The translations under genes were made by a program, and so were the position numbers. Positions 42,347-50,893 of a DNA stretch of 64,000 bases are shown here, in pieces. The notes under the pieces were generated by a model, which saw only the letters and a program-made list of their open reading frames with translations, was not told the DNA's origin and ran no database searches. Source of the stretch: an uncultured Clostridia bacterium. GTDB taxonomy: Bacteria > Bacillota > Clostridia > TANB77 > CAG-508. The DNA lies in contig CAKOWZ010000006.1 of NCBI GenBank assembly GCA_934129745.1, positions 1 through 64,000 on the forward strand, in the 5' to 3' direction. How positions within the stretch are numbered: position 1 is the first letter of the stretch; every line of letters begins with the position of its first letter.

Positions 42347-43192
42347 TTAATGTGCACTTATCAAGCTAAAAGTCTTACAAATACTACATTCCTTGCAAAT
42401 AGCCAATCTTCCTCCAAAAATCAACTTCAAGGTCTCAATAAACTCATCTTCCTCAACAATCAAATGAACAATAATCTTTTTGGGCAACAAATTTAACAAA
42501 GCATTTAAACAATAGTCCTTACTTGAAAAAGTAATATCAGACAAATATTTAGGATGTTCAAACTGATTATCATATACTAAAATATTTTGATTTTCATCCA
42601 ACAAGATCGGCTCTTGCTCAGAATAAATAACATGAATAATATTACTTCTATTTTTTTGAGAGCTAATATAACCTTTTAATAATTCAATAAATTCTTTATA
42701 TTCCTTATCAATCACAAATTTATTTACAGCTATATCAACACAATCTTCAATAAGAGAACTATATTCAAATAATCTAAAATTCACAAAACCATCTAAAATA
42801 AAAAATTTATGTGTTGAAATATATTCAATTAAACATGACAAAATTTTTTCTTTACGTATACAAAATTCTTCTGTTTCTCTATCTTCAAGTATTTCAAAGC
42901 AATTATCAAAAATCATATTTTTTTCTATTGTATCAAAATAGAAGAAATCACAATTAATAACTCTTTTTACAATATTTTTTTCATAAAACTTTAATATACA
43001 ATCAGTTAATATTTCAGAAATTTTAAACACAAATAATTTTTCATCATTACCAGTATAATGAATTATTATGTTTTTATAATATTTGAAAATTCTCTGAGAA
43101 ATATATATATTATCCATTTCTATTTTTTGAAATTCTATTAGTAGATAATCTAAAATTTTATCATTATTATTTTTTATGCAAAATGATTTCAT
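42347..43192 (-). CDS. ytxC: YtxC-like sporulation protein
   Basis: A 281-residue protein matching the YtxC family (PF08812), found in spore formers and of unknown biochemistry. Typical parts are DCILKFYEKNIVKRVINCDFFYF (shown in pieces: EKNIVKRVI, FFYFD), FILDGFVNFRL and DIAVNKFVIDKEYKEFI. A Cys pair near the end (CKECSIC) could bind metal. The start at 43192 has AAAGGGGA 8 nt upstream; an in-frame ATG at 43216 would overlap that SD. The SD is buried in an 11-bp stem with a distant upstream segment (43263-43273). Confidence 0.82.
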   Translation of the reverse strand: MKSFCIKNNNDKILDYLLIEFQKIEMDNIYISQRIFKYYKNIIIHYTGNDEKLFVFKISEILTDCILKFYEKNIVKRVINCDFFYFDTIEKNMIFDNCFEILEDRETEEFCIRKEKILSCLIEYISTHKFFILDGFVNFRLFEYSSLIEDCVDIAVNKFVIDKEYKEFIELLKGYISSQKNRSNIIHVIYSEQEPILLDENQNILVYDNQFEHPKYLSDITFSSKDYCLNALLNLLPKKIIVHLIVEEDEFIETLKLIFGGRLAICKECSICKTFSLISAH

Positions 43193-43194
43193 TG

Positions 43195-43273
43195 AAAAAT
43201 CCCCTTTCCAATACATATGTATATTATCTACTAATTTTGGGTTAGTTATACATATATTATTCAGGGGATTTTT
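43195..43273 (-). promoter_or_regulatory. Long leader hairpin masking the ytxC Shine-Dalgarno
   Basis: AAAAATCCCCT (minus strand, 43273-43263) pairs perfectly with AGGGGATTTTT (43205-43195), which includes the ytxC SD and ends 2 nt before the ATG. Inside, ATATGTATA pairs with TATACATAT, extending the stem. Either a translation-off switch or a terminator for the upstream gene placed over the SD. Confidence 0.6.
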
Positions 43274-43324
43274 ATTTTGAAAGTTGTACTTTTTAATAGG
43301 TTTATTTTAAATAAAATTTAATAC

Positions 43325-44188
43325 CTAATCTTTCAACTTAATTATCTTATTATCTAAATAATCTAACTTATTTTTCTCACCATTAAAATTAAATTTTAAA
43401 CTATAACTACATAATTGTTGATTTTTCATTTTAAACTTTTTATTAATATTATTAATTCCATATTTTCCATCACCTAAAATAGGATGACCAATATGTGCCA
43501 AATGAGCTCTTATTTGATGTGTTCTACCTGTATGTAATTCAACATCTAATACAGCTAAATTATTTTCAAAATCTTTTTTAATAATTATATATGATGTAAT
43601 AATTTTTCTATATCCTGTTTTAGGAATATCTGAAATATATACCATAGATTTTTTATTATCTTTAAATAAATAACCTTCTAAAACTTTACTATCTGGTTTA
43701 GGAATTCCAATTACAGTACATCTATAATGTTTTTCAATATTCTGATTTTTAAACATATTTAAAATAATGTCTAAACTTTCTTCATTTTTTGCAAATAAAA
43801 CCAATCCAGTAGTATTTCTATCTAATCTATGACATGGTTTAATAAATTGATTTTTATACATTTTTTCAGCATACACTTCCATGGAATTTTCTCCAGTAAC
43901 CTCAATATCTGATGGTTTATTAAAAACAACAATATTATCATCTTCATAAATAATATCAAAATTTTTTTCAGAGTTTTCTTTATATAATAATTTATCAATT
44001 ACATATATTTTAATTTCATCTCCATAAAAAACTATCTTATTTTCTGAAACTCTAATTCCATTAATTCTTATATCCTTTTTTCTTAATGCTTTATTAAATG
44101 TATTATTTGTTAATCCATCAAAATTATCAAATAAAAATTGACTTAATTTTTTTCCATTATATTTTTCATTAACTTTTATAACTTTCAT
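43325..44188 (-). CDS. RluA-family pseudouridine synthase (RluD-like)
   Basis: Isomerises uridine to pseudouridine in rRNA. 287 residues: an N-terminal S4 RNA-binding domain (about 1-75, with RKKDIRINGIRV) and the catalytic domain with NKPSDIEVTG, the motif HRLDRNTTGLVLFAKN (catalytic Asp about residue 123) and GRTHQIRAHLAHIGHPILGDGKYG (in pieces). Target position unknown. The start overlaps the preceding glycosyltransferase gene by 20 nt, so they are probably coupled. SD GAGGAA about 13 nt upstream. Confidence 0.93.
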   Translation of the reverse strand: MKVIKVNEKYNGKKLSQFLFDNFDGLTNNTFNKALRKKDIRINGIRVSENKIVFYGDEIKIYVIDKLLYKENSEKNFDIIYEDDNIVVFNKPSDIEVTGENSMEVYAEKMYKNQFIKPCHRLDRNTTGLVLFAKNEESLDIILNMFKNQNIEKHYRCTVIGIPKPDSKVLEGYLFKDNKKSMVYISDIPKTGYRKIITSYIIIKKDFENNLAVLDVELHTGRTHQIRAHLAHIGHPILGDGKYGINNINKKFKMKNQQLCSYSLKFNFNGEKNKLDYLDNKIIKLKD

Positions 44189-45155
44189 TTTTATCTTTAT
44201 TCCTCATATTTGTTTCTTTATGTTCATTATATGTATCAACAAAATAAATAGGTCTTTGTTTTGTTTCGTAAAAAGCTCGTCCTAAATATTCTCCAATAAT
44301 TCCTAAAAATATTAATTGAATTCCACCTAAAAATAAAATTACAACCATTGTTGAAGCATATCCTGGCATATCTATTCCATAAATCAAGGTTTTTGCTATT
44401 ATAAAAATCATATAAATAAATCCAATTAATGATACTAAAATTCCTATTATTGCAGACCATCTAAGTGGTGCTGTTGTAAAAGATGTTAATCCATCAATTG
44501 ATAAATCTATTAATTTTTTATAATTCCATTTTGTTTTACCAGCAGCTCTTGGATCTCTATCATATAAGATTTCCTTTTTATTATAGCCAATCCAACTAAA
44601 CAATCCTTTTGTATATCTTTGAGATTCACGAATTTGTTTTAATGCTTCAACACAACGCCTATCTAGTAATCTAAAATCTCCAGTATCTTTTTGAATTTCA
44701 ATTTTAGTTACACTTTGTAATGTTTTATAATACATTTTAGATGTAAATTTTTTTAACCAAGATTCCCCTTTTCTAGATCTTCTTTTTGCATAAACATCAT
44801 CATATCCTTTTTCCCAATATTCAATCATTTGAGGAATTAATTCTGGTGGATCTTGTAAATCTGCATCTATTATAATAACTGCATCACCTTTTGCATAATC
44901 AAGTCCTGCTATCATTGCAATTTCTTTACCAAAATTTCTTGATAAATTCACATAAGAAACTCTTGAATCTTTTTTTCTTAAATCTTTTATTATATTTAAT
45001 GTATTATCTTTACTTCCATCATTAACAAAAAGTATTTCAAACTCATAATTTGTAACTTTATTCATTAAATTATTCAATCTTTCATATAACATATTTAATA
45101 CATCTTGTTCATTATATGCTGGTACTAATATTGTTACTAATTTTTTATCTTCCAT
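44169..45155 (-). CDS. Glycosyltransferase family 2, GtrB/DPM-like
   Basis: Membrane-attached transferase of 328 residues, expected to move a sugar from a nucleotide donor to a polyprenyl phosphate. A GT-A domain carries VPAYNEQDVL (about 10-19), FVNDGSKDNT (about 44-53), DADLQDPPELI (DXD-type, about 97-107) and RDPRAAGKTKWNYKKL. Two C-terminal membrane segments (about 232-255 and 268-292) end in the typical IGEYLGRAFYETKQRPIY. The sugar cannot be predicted. Promoter at 45197-45224; followed by the rluD-type gene. Confidence 0.93.
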   Translation of the reverse strand: MEDKKLVTILVPAYNEQDVLNMLYERLNNLMNKVTNYEFEILFVNDGSKDNTLNIIKDLRKKDSRVSYVNLSRNFGKEIAMIAGLDYAKGDAVIIIDADLQDPPELIPQMIEYWEKGYDDVYAKRRSRKGESWLKKFTSKMYYKTLQSVTKIEIQKDTGDFRLLDRRCVEALKQIRESQRYTKGLFSWIGYNKKEILYDRDPRAAGKTKWNYKKLIDLSIDGLTSFTTAPLRWSAIIGILVSLIGFIYMIFIIAKTLIYGIDMPGYASTMVVILFLGGIQLIFLGIIGEYLGRAFYETKQRPIYFVDTYNEHKETNMRNKDKNESYKS

Positions 45156-45196
45156 TTAATATCATTCCTTTCGTTGCATTTAATGTCAACACATAT

Positions 45197-45224
45197 AGTA
45201 TAACATAATTTATAAAAATTTCAA
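45197..45224 (-). promoter_or_regulatory. Promoter of the glycosyltransferase gene
   Basis: On the minus strand TTGAAA (45219-45224), a 16-nt spacer and TATACT (45197-45202). Confidence 0.6.
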
Positions 45225-45258
45225 TACCCGAATTTAGACATAAATAAGTGATTTAAGT

Positions 45259-45609
45259 TTAATTATTCTCAATTTTATCAATTCCCCCATCCAAATTATA
45301 CACATTCATATATCCCATTTTATTTAATTTTTTTAAAGCTTTTTTACTTCTACCACCATATTCACAATATACAATAATAATATTATTTTTACTTTTAACA
45401 TATTTTTCAATTTCTTTTTCACAAATATCTTGTAATGGAATATTTACAGCATGTTTTAAATGGTTATCATAATATTCATCTTTTGTACGAACATCTATTA
45501 ATACAATCTCAGAATTTTCTTTAATCATATTTTGCATTGTTGTGAAATCAATATCATTTCCACAAGTACGAACAAATCTATTTTGTAATTTATAAATTAA
45601 TTTTTTCAA
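45259..45609 (-). CDS. Rhodanese-like domain protein
   Basis: A single-domain rhodanese of 116 residues. The acidic loop VLIDVRTKDEYYDNHLKHAVNIP (in pieces: LIDVRT, HLKHAVNIP) and the active-site Cys in VYCEYGGRSKKA are present, so it may handle persulfide sulfur. The N-terminal LIYKLQNRFVRTCG adds a second Cys. I prefer a TTG start at 45609, 8 nt after GGAG; an ATG at 45630 lies upstream of that SD. No sulfur-pathway gene is adjacent. Confidence 0.85.
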   Translation of the reverse strand: MKKLIYKLQNRFVRTCGNDIDFTTMQNMIKENSEIVLIDVRTKDEYYDNHLKHAVNIPLQDICEKEIEKYVKSKNNIIIVYCEYGGRSKKALKKLNKMGYMNVYNLDGGIDKIENN

Positions 45610-45685
45610 AATCCTCACTCCAACAAACACAATGCTTTTTATTTAATTTTAGGTATTAATATTATTGTTATTTACTTATTTTAAT

Positions 45686-45736
45686 AAAAAAAGCATTGAA
45701 AATACTATATTATATAGTATTCTCAATACTTTTTTA
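45686..45736 (-). terminator. Intrinsic terminator after secF
   Basis: AAAAAAGTATTGAGAATACTAT on one arm pairs with ATAGTATTTTCAATGCTTTTTT on the other. The long stem ends in a T-run 8 nt past the secF stop. Confidence 0.85.
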
Positions 45737-45743
45737 TGTTAAT

Positions 45744-46400
45744 TTATTTATTTTCTTTTACATTATCTAAATTAAATTTTTGTTTTTCAAAAATTCCTGT
45801 TAAAGTAGTTATAATTGCTACATAAATTATTAAAGAAACAGGCATTACCAAACTATTTACAGGATATCTTGTAATAGCAATTATTGCAAAATATAATAAT
45901 TCAGCAATAATTATCATTAAAACAGATTGTAAAATAACTTTTCCAATTCCTAATTTTTTAAATCTTATAGCCATATAAATTAATATCAATATTGTAGATA
46001 TTATAACTGGTATAATATAAGGTTTTACTAAATCTCTTAATTTAAAGTTTGAAATTTCATTTACTTTTACATTTTCAATAGTATTTTCTGTTCCATATTT
46101 TTCATTGATTTTTGTATTTAATTTTTCTTTTTGTTCATCATTAATTTCATTTGTTTTTATTATAACTATATCTTTGAAATCTCCAGCTTTTTGTATTTCA
46201 ACTTTTGAATTTTGAAAAACTTCATCAGTTATTGTTTTAATATCATTTATATTAAATTCTTTTCCAATACTAATTTCTACTAAACTATATCTTTTATAAT
46301 TTCTATCTACATTAAAACCAATAGCAGCAACAACTATCATTCCAATAATAATTATAATTGCAAGTACAGCTAAAACTTTATTTTTCATAATTACTTTCAT
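45744..46400 (-). CDS. secF: Divergent SecF-like protein
   Basis: Recognised mainly by its place behind secD and its layout: one N-terminal membrane segment (about 8-28), an extracytoplasmic domain of about 95 residues (the small P4-type domain) and about three further membrane segments. At 218 residues it is clearly shorter than a normal SecF (about 290 or more). The family motif around YDxIVVFDRIRE, including the proton-relay Asp and Arg, is absent; the corresponding region reads RYPVNSLVMPVSLIIY. The fold may be kept with a lost or altered coupling role. It lies 14 nt after secD. Confidence 0.75.
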   Translation of the reverse strand: MKVIMKNKVLAVLAIIIIIGMIVVAAIGFNVDRNYKRYSLVEISIGKEFNINDIKTITDEVFQNSKVEIQKAGDFKDIVIIKTNEINDEQKEKLNTKINEKYGTENTIENVKVNEISNFKLRDLVKPYIIPVIISTILILIYMAIRFKKLGIGKVILQSVLMIIIAELLYFAIIAITRYPVNSLVMPVSLIIYVAIITTLTGIFEKQKFNLDNVKENK

Positions 46401-46414
46401 TCCCTTCTTTAGTT

Positions 46415-47845
46415 CTATTTATTTTTGCTTTTAACAATCATAGCTTTTGTTAAAATATTATTAACTAATTCAAATAAAATTAATCCCCAGAATCCAACCA
46501 TTCCAAAGTTAGCTATTTCTTGAATATTTCCAAAAGGAATTATTATAGATTTTGCAAGTATAGGAATAATTGCTGCTACAATTGTGAAAATTAATAAAGG
46601 AATCAACATTCTTGTATATTCTCCTGTTTTTTCATTAAACACTTTTTCACTTATTTTTTCAGTTTTTAGAATTTGTGTTAAATATATAAATTGTAAAATC
46701 AACATTCCAACAAATGCAACTATTGTAGATATTGAAATTTCTATTTTTGTAAATCTTAAAGTCAATAATATTAATGAACCTAAACCTACAATACTTAATT
46801 CTCCTAATAATCCTTGTAATTTATATTTAATTAACAAATATACACACATAACTATTAATAAAACTGCAAAAACACTTATTACTCCAGTTTTATTTATATT
46901 AGATTTAATTCCCTCACTTACATAATTTGCATTATATGTTATTGGTAAATCTTCAGTATCTATTAACATTTTTACTTTATCAATACTTAATAAAGCACTA
47001 TCTATAACTTTATTATCTGTTGAAAAATTACCCCATAATTGTACAGAACCATTTACAGCAGACTCTAAAAATTCCTTTTCCTCAATAGATACAATTGATG
47101 TACCATCTACAAGTAATGAAACCTTATTTTCTGTTGTTGTTCCATTTTCATCTACTGGTGCTACATAATTATCATTTAATTCTTTAAATTTTTTAACAGC
47201 ATCTTTACTAAATTGTATTTCTATTTTTACAGCAGAACCATATCCTGAAGATTTATTTGAGTCATCAATAGATGTTTTAAAATTCTTTATACTATTTTTG
47301 TCTCCAATAACTTCATTTGTTTCATCAATTTTTAATTCTGTTTTTCCAGTTTTAATTACACTTCCTATTGTTGATAATTCAGAACTTTCAGGTACTTCAA
47401 TAACTATGCTTCCTGTTTGTTCATCTAATCTTAATTCATAGTTTTCCATTCCAACTATTTTTAATCTTTTTTCAATTATTTGTTTAGTTTTATTGTAATT
47501 CTCTACTGTATAAATATTTTGTTCAGCTTGTCCATTTTCTGTTTTTGTTTCAGATTGGTCTTCTGATGCATTTTCATCAGTATTTTGTGTTTCATTATTT
47601 TCTTGAGAATCACCCTCTGAATCAGAATTTTCATCTTCTTTTGTATCTTCTGAAGAATCCTCTGATTTGTTAACATCTAATTTTACAATAATACTTCCAT
47701 CTAAATCTTTTCCAAGAACATAGTCAGGTAAAACATTTTTCATAACATTGTTTTTCTTAACATAAATTCCTCCTAAAGATATTAAACAAACTAATACTAT
47801 AACTAATATTGCTAAAATTGATTTTAAAGAACCTTCTTTTTTCAC
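46415..47845 (-). CDS. secD: Divergent SecD-like protein
   Basis: Partner of SecF in pulling exported proteins across the membrane. One membrane segment (about 10-30), then LGKDLDGSIIVKLDV (the SecD LGLDLxGG region), an acidic Glu/Asp/Asn/Ser insertion (about 65-110), the P1 domain (VENYNKTKQIIEKRLKIVGM, VIEVPESSEL) and about five C-terminal segments. The hallmark LTIGMAVDANVLIFERI motif of the fourth segment is missing; the region reads EISISTIVAFVGMLILQF. I prefer the GTG at 47845, 7 nt after GGAGG, over an upstream ATG at 47881 that overlaps the preceding gene. Confidence 0.82.
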   Translation of the reverse strand: MKKEGSLKSILAILVIVLVCLISLGGIYVKKNNVMKNVLPDYVLGKDLDGSIIVKLDVNKSEDSSEDTKEDENSDSEGDSQENNETQNTDENASEDQSETKTENGQAEQNIYTVENYNKTKQIIEKRLKIVGMENYELRLDEQTGSIVIEVPESSELSTIGSVIKTGKTELKIDETNEVIGDKNSIKNFKTSIDDSNKSSGYGSAVKIEIQFSKDAVKKFKELNDNYVAPVDENGTTTENKVSLLVDGTSIVSIEEKEFLESAVNGSVQLWGNFSTDNKVIDSALLSIDKVKMLIDTEDLPITYNANYVSEGIKSNINKTGVISVFAVLLIVMCVYLLIKYKLQGLLGELSIVGLGSLILLTLRFTKIEISISTIVAFVGMLILQFIYLTQILKTEKISEKVFNEKTGEYTRMLIPLLIFTIVAAIIPILAKSIIIPFGNIQEIANFGMVGFWGLILFELVNNILTKAMIVKSKNK

Positions 47846-47861
47846 TTTTATTCCTCCCATT

Positions 47862-48521
47862 TTACAGTAATTTTGTGTCATTAATAATTAATTCAAACCA
47901 AATATTTAAAAATTTTGCTGCATGTTTACTCATGATTGTTCTATCAGTAAAAATAACAAAATAATCTAATACAGGTGAAATACTTGTATCAATTGTTAAA
48001 TCTAAAATTACCTTTCTGTCTTCTTTTGAAATAATAAATTTTGAATCAGTAACAGCATAATTTACTTTATCATGCTTGTCAAAAGTTGAAATATCAGTAT
48101 TTACAACTCTATCTCTATGAGCATCTGATTTATCTGCTAAAATCAATGCAGCAGAAATATCACTAACAGCTGTTCCTGTTTTCTCATCATGATTTCCAAT
48201 GGCAGACATAATTTCAACTCTTTCTTTTGCATCCATTCCCATATCTTTTAAAATTTGATATGCAATAATTGCTCCTGAATGAGCATGATCTGTTCTATTT
48301 ACACAATTTCCTATATCATGTAAATACCCTGCAATTCTGGCTAATTCAACTCTTCTTTCATCATATCCTAATGCTTCTAGCAAATCACCTGCTCTTTTTG
48401 AAACTATTCCAATATGTCTAAAAGAATGTTCAGTATAGCCTAATGCATTAAGCTCTTCTTGTGAGCCTAAAATTAATTGTTGTACATCTTCATTTTTCTT
48501 TATGTCTTCTAAAGTTATCAT
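47862..48521 (-). CDS. HD domain-containing phosphohydrolase next to secD
   Basis: A 219-residue HD protein with the full ligand set: H (YTEHSFRHIGIVSKRAG), HD (GYLHDIGNCVNR), H (TDHAHSGAIIAY), H (IGNHDEKTG) and D (ILADKSDAHRDRV). This type is often found beside secDF in Clostridia; a nucleotide-hydrolase role is guessed from the fold. SD GGAGG. It ends 16 nt before the preferred secD start, which implies one transcript. Confidence 0.88.
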   Translation of the reverse strand: MITLEDIKKNEDVQQLILGSQEELNALGYTEHSFRHIGIVSKRAGDLLEALGYDERRVELARIAGYLHDIGNCVNRTDHAHSGAIIAYQILKDMGMDAKERVEIMSAIGNHDEKTGTAVSDISAALILADKSDAHRDRVVNTDISTFDKHDKVNYAVTDSKFIISKEDRKVILDLTIDTSISPVLDYFVIFTDRTIMSKHAAKFLNIWFELIINDTKLL

Positions 48522-48611
48522 ATTATTCCTCCAATTTCTTCTAAATTTTATATTAAAACTTTAAAAATATCAACCATTTTTATAAAATTATTTGTGAAAT
48601 TTTTGTAAAAA

Positions 48612-49022
48612 CTATTTATGTCTATTTGTTCCTATATTTACACCTATAATTCCACCTATTCCACCTAAAAACATTCCAACTAAAATCATAATTATTGATT
48701 CTAAATTCAAAGAAAATCCACATAATATTATACTTGATAAAATATATAACATTATAAAATATATTCCTCCAACTAAAACTCCATTTAAAATTCCTTTTTT
48801 ATTTGTTTTTAAGCAACAAATTGATGTTCCTATTAATAAACTAATTCCAGTTATTGTTATTATTACAGGTTTTATAGTATTTTCCTGAATATCTGTGTTT
48901 GTAAGTATTATAGCATATAAAAACATAAATACAATACTCAAAATTAATGAAATCACACATCCTTTTATAATAATGATAAAACCACTGTTTTTATTTATTT
49001 TTCCAATATTATTCATAAACAT
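48612..49022 (-). CDS. TIGR04086-like small membrane protein
   Basis: A 136-residue protein with four membrane segments (about 14-34, 45-63, 71-92 and 102-125) and little else, ending in GGIGGIIGVNIGTNRHK. The glycine-rich last helix and its place in the tgt-secDF cluster fit the TIGR04086 family of Clostridia. Function unknown. SD AAAGGA about 8 nt before the ATG at 49022. Confidence 0.75.
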   Translation of the reverse strand: MFMNNIGKINKNSGFIIIIKGCVISLILSIVFMFLYAIILTNTDIQENTIKPVIITITGISLLIGTSICCLKTNKKGILNGVLVGGIYFIMLYILSSIILCGFSLNLESIIMILVGMFLGGIGGIIGVNIGTNRHK

Positions 49023-49170
49023 TCACATTCCTTTCTGTTTTTTGCAAATAATTTTATTTCATTAAATAATATTGTTTTTTTTGTATTTTAGAACTTCTTG
49101 TTTTATAATTTTTTATCTTAAAATTCTTATTCTATATTTTTTATAAAATAATTTTTTATCTTATAATTCT

Positions 49171-49246
49171 AAAAAAAATACTTACCAAAACAATTTATAT
49201 ATAGTTAACATATAACAGCACTAAAAATATTGTTTGATAAGTATTT
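49171..49246 (-). terminator. Intrinsic terminator after the WG-repeat gene
   Basis: On the minus strand AAATACTTATCAAACAAT pairs with the far arm ATTGTTTTGGTAAGTATTT (bulges), followed by a run of T. The loop holds AT-rich sequence. Between 49100 and 49170 lie two direct copies of ATAATTTTTTATCTTAWAATTCT with no other feature. Confidence 0.75.
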
Positions 49247-49297
49247 CTTATTTTAATTTATATAATCTTTAATTTTAAACCTACTATTTATAAGTTA

Positions 49298-50881
49298 TTA
49301 ATTATCAGATTGTTCTCCTTTATTTTGTTCTGTATTATCAGTAGTTGATTTTGTTTCTTCACTTTTTTCTGTATTTTCGTTAGTTGAGCTTGTTTTCTCT
49401 GTTTTCTCTGTTTTTTCAGTATTTTCAGTATTTGATTCTTCATTTAAATCATTTGATTTATCTGTTTTATTAATACTTTCAACAAAGTCTAAAATATTAC
49501 GATTAACTCCATTATAAATCATGTAATAATTATCTTTATTATTTTCTTGTTCTTTATACACTCTTGTTAAAACATTTCTAATTATAACTTTCCCTGTATT
49601 TGAAATAATTCCATAATTATTATCTTTTTTTACAACAATACCATTAATTTCTGGAATAATCAACACATTTGAACTTGAATTTGATTCAGCACAACCTATA
49701 TTTGTAAATTTTAAATCAATAACAACAGAACCATTTGTATTTACAAATCCCCATAAATCATCTTTTTTTACAGGTATTAATTTATCATAAATAACATATT
49801 TATTATTTAATCCATTATTTGTATATTTAGAAATATCTAATCCTATTTGTTGATATTCACAATTTAAAATAGTATTATTTTGTCTATCCACAATTCCATA
49901 TTTAACATTTGTTTTTGTATTTGATGAACTAGAACTATCTTCACTAGTATTATTACTTCTACTTACAAGATATAACTCATCATTAATTGGAGTAATATCA
50001 GCATATTGAGGTGATATTATTGTTTCTTTTGTTATATTTCCATTTTCATTTTTTAATTGAACAATTCCTTTACCTTCTTTATTTTCAACAACAAGTTGAT
50101 TATATTGTTCCATATACTGAATATCTGTATGTTTTGGTGTAACAAGTTCTGTTGTTGTAATTGATGTTACTTTGCTTTTTTTATTATAAGATGATGAAAT
50201 AGTTCCAACTCCAAGTTGACCATTACTATCTTTTATAATAACTAATCCATATTTTAATAATTTTTTATTTGCACTACTTGTATCCCAAACAATTGATGAA
50301 TCTTGTACAAATGTTTTTGATGAAGATTGTCCATAATAATTTATTAAATTATCTATAGATATGATATTATATTGATTTTTTGCAAATGAAATTTGTGTAT
50401 TTAGTGCTATTTCACACGAATCAATTGGTATATAAATTTTTTCATTTTCTTTAATAATCTCATAATCTAAATCATAATATTCAACTTCATTTGTTTCATC
50501 CAAAACTTTGTAATATGATTTAGAACCAACTTTAAAAAATGTAGTTTCTTGAACTGTTGAATTTGTTACATAACATTGATTATCATCTTCAACATCTTTA
50601 TTTCCACTTCCATATTTATATCCACCTGCTAAAATTGTTGTCAAATCTTTTACACTAACATATGTGACATTATTTCCATCAACATTTTTACTAATCAAAT
50701 AATTTTTAGCATCATATTTTTTATTATTAACAATTAAAGATACTTTACTATTTCCTAATGTAGAAACTATTGCTAATAATGCAACTATAATAAAAATTAA
50801 AACTATTAGTGCAATTCCTCCACCAACAAGAATTTTCTTATTTTTGCTTTCATCTATATTGCTATCTTGTAATAAACTCAT
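49298..50881 (-). CDS. Membrane-anchored WG-repeat protein
   Basis: A 527-residue protein with a short cytoplasmic N-terminus, one membrane helix (about 18-41) and a large outer domain. The first part (about 48-190) resembles the copper-amine-oxidase N-terminal-like stalk (VSLIVNNKKYDAKNYL, TYVSVKDLTTIL). The second part holds WG-type beta repeats: YGIVDRQNNTILNCEY, LWGFVNTNGSVVIDLKF and NYGIISNTGKVIIRNV. The C-terminal about 55 residues are a low-complexity Glu/Thr/Asn/Lys tail with TEKTEK repeats. Binding role unknown. SD GGGGG. It lies between tgt and the secDF genes, where yajC often sits. Confidence 0.85.
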   Translation of the reverse strand: MSLLQDSNIDESKNKKILVGGGIALIVLIFIIVALLAIVSTLGNSKVSLIVNNKKYDAKNYLISKNVDGNNVTYVSVKDLTTILAGGYKYGSGNKDVEDDNQCYVTNSTVQETTFFKVGSKSYYKVLDETNEVEYYDLDYEIIKENEKIYIPIDSCEIALNTQISFAKNQYNIISIDNLINYYGQSSSKTFVQDSSIVWDTSSANKKLLKYGLVIIKDSNGQLGVGTISSSYNKKSKVTSITTTELVTPKHTDIQYMEQYNQLVVENKEGKGIVQLKNENGNITKETIISPQYADITPINDELYLVSRSNNTSEDSSSSSNTKTNVKYGIVDRQNNTILNCEYQQIGLDISKYTNNGLNNKYVIYDKLIPVKKDDLWGFVNTNGSVVIDLKFTNIGCAESNSSSNVLIIPEINGIVVKKDNNYGIISNTGKVIIRNVLTRVYKEQENNKDNYYMIYNGVNRNILDFVESINKTDKSNDLNEESNTENTEKTEKTEKTSSTNENTEKSEETKSTTDNTEQNKGEQSDN

Positions 50882-50893
50882 AAATTATTCCCC

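Noticed and set aside
49100..49170. Two direct copies of an AT-rich 23-mer as a CRISPR-like or iteron array
   Set aside because: Only two imperfect copies and no regular spacers. They form part of the AT-rich stretch beside the terminator.
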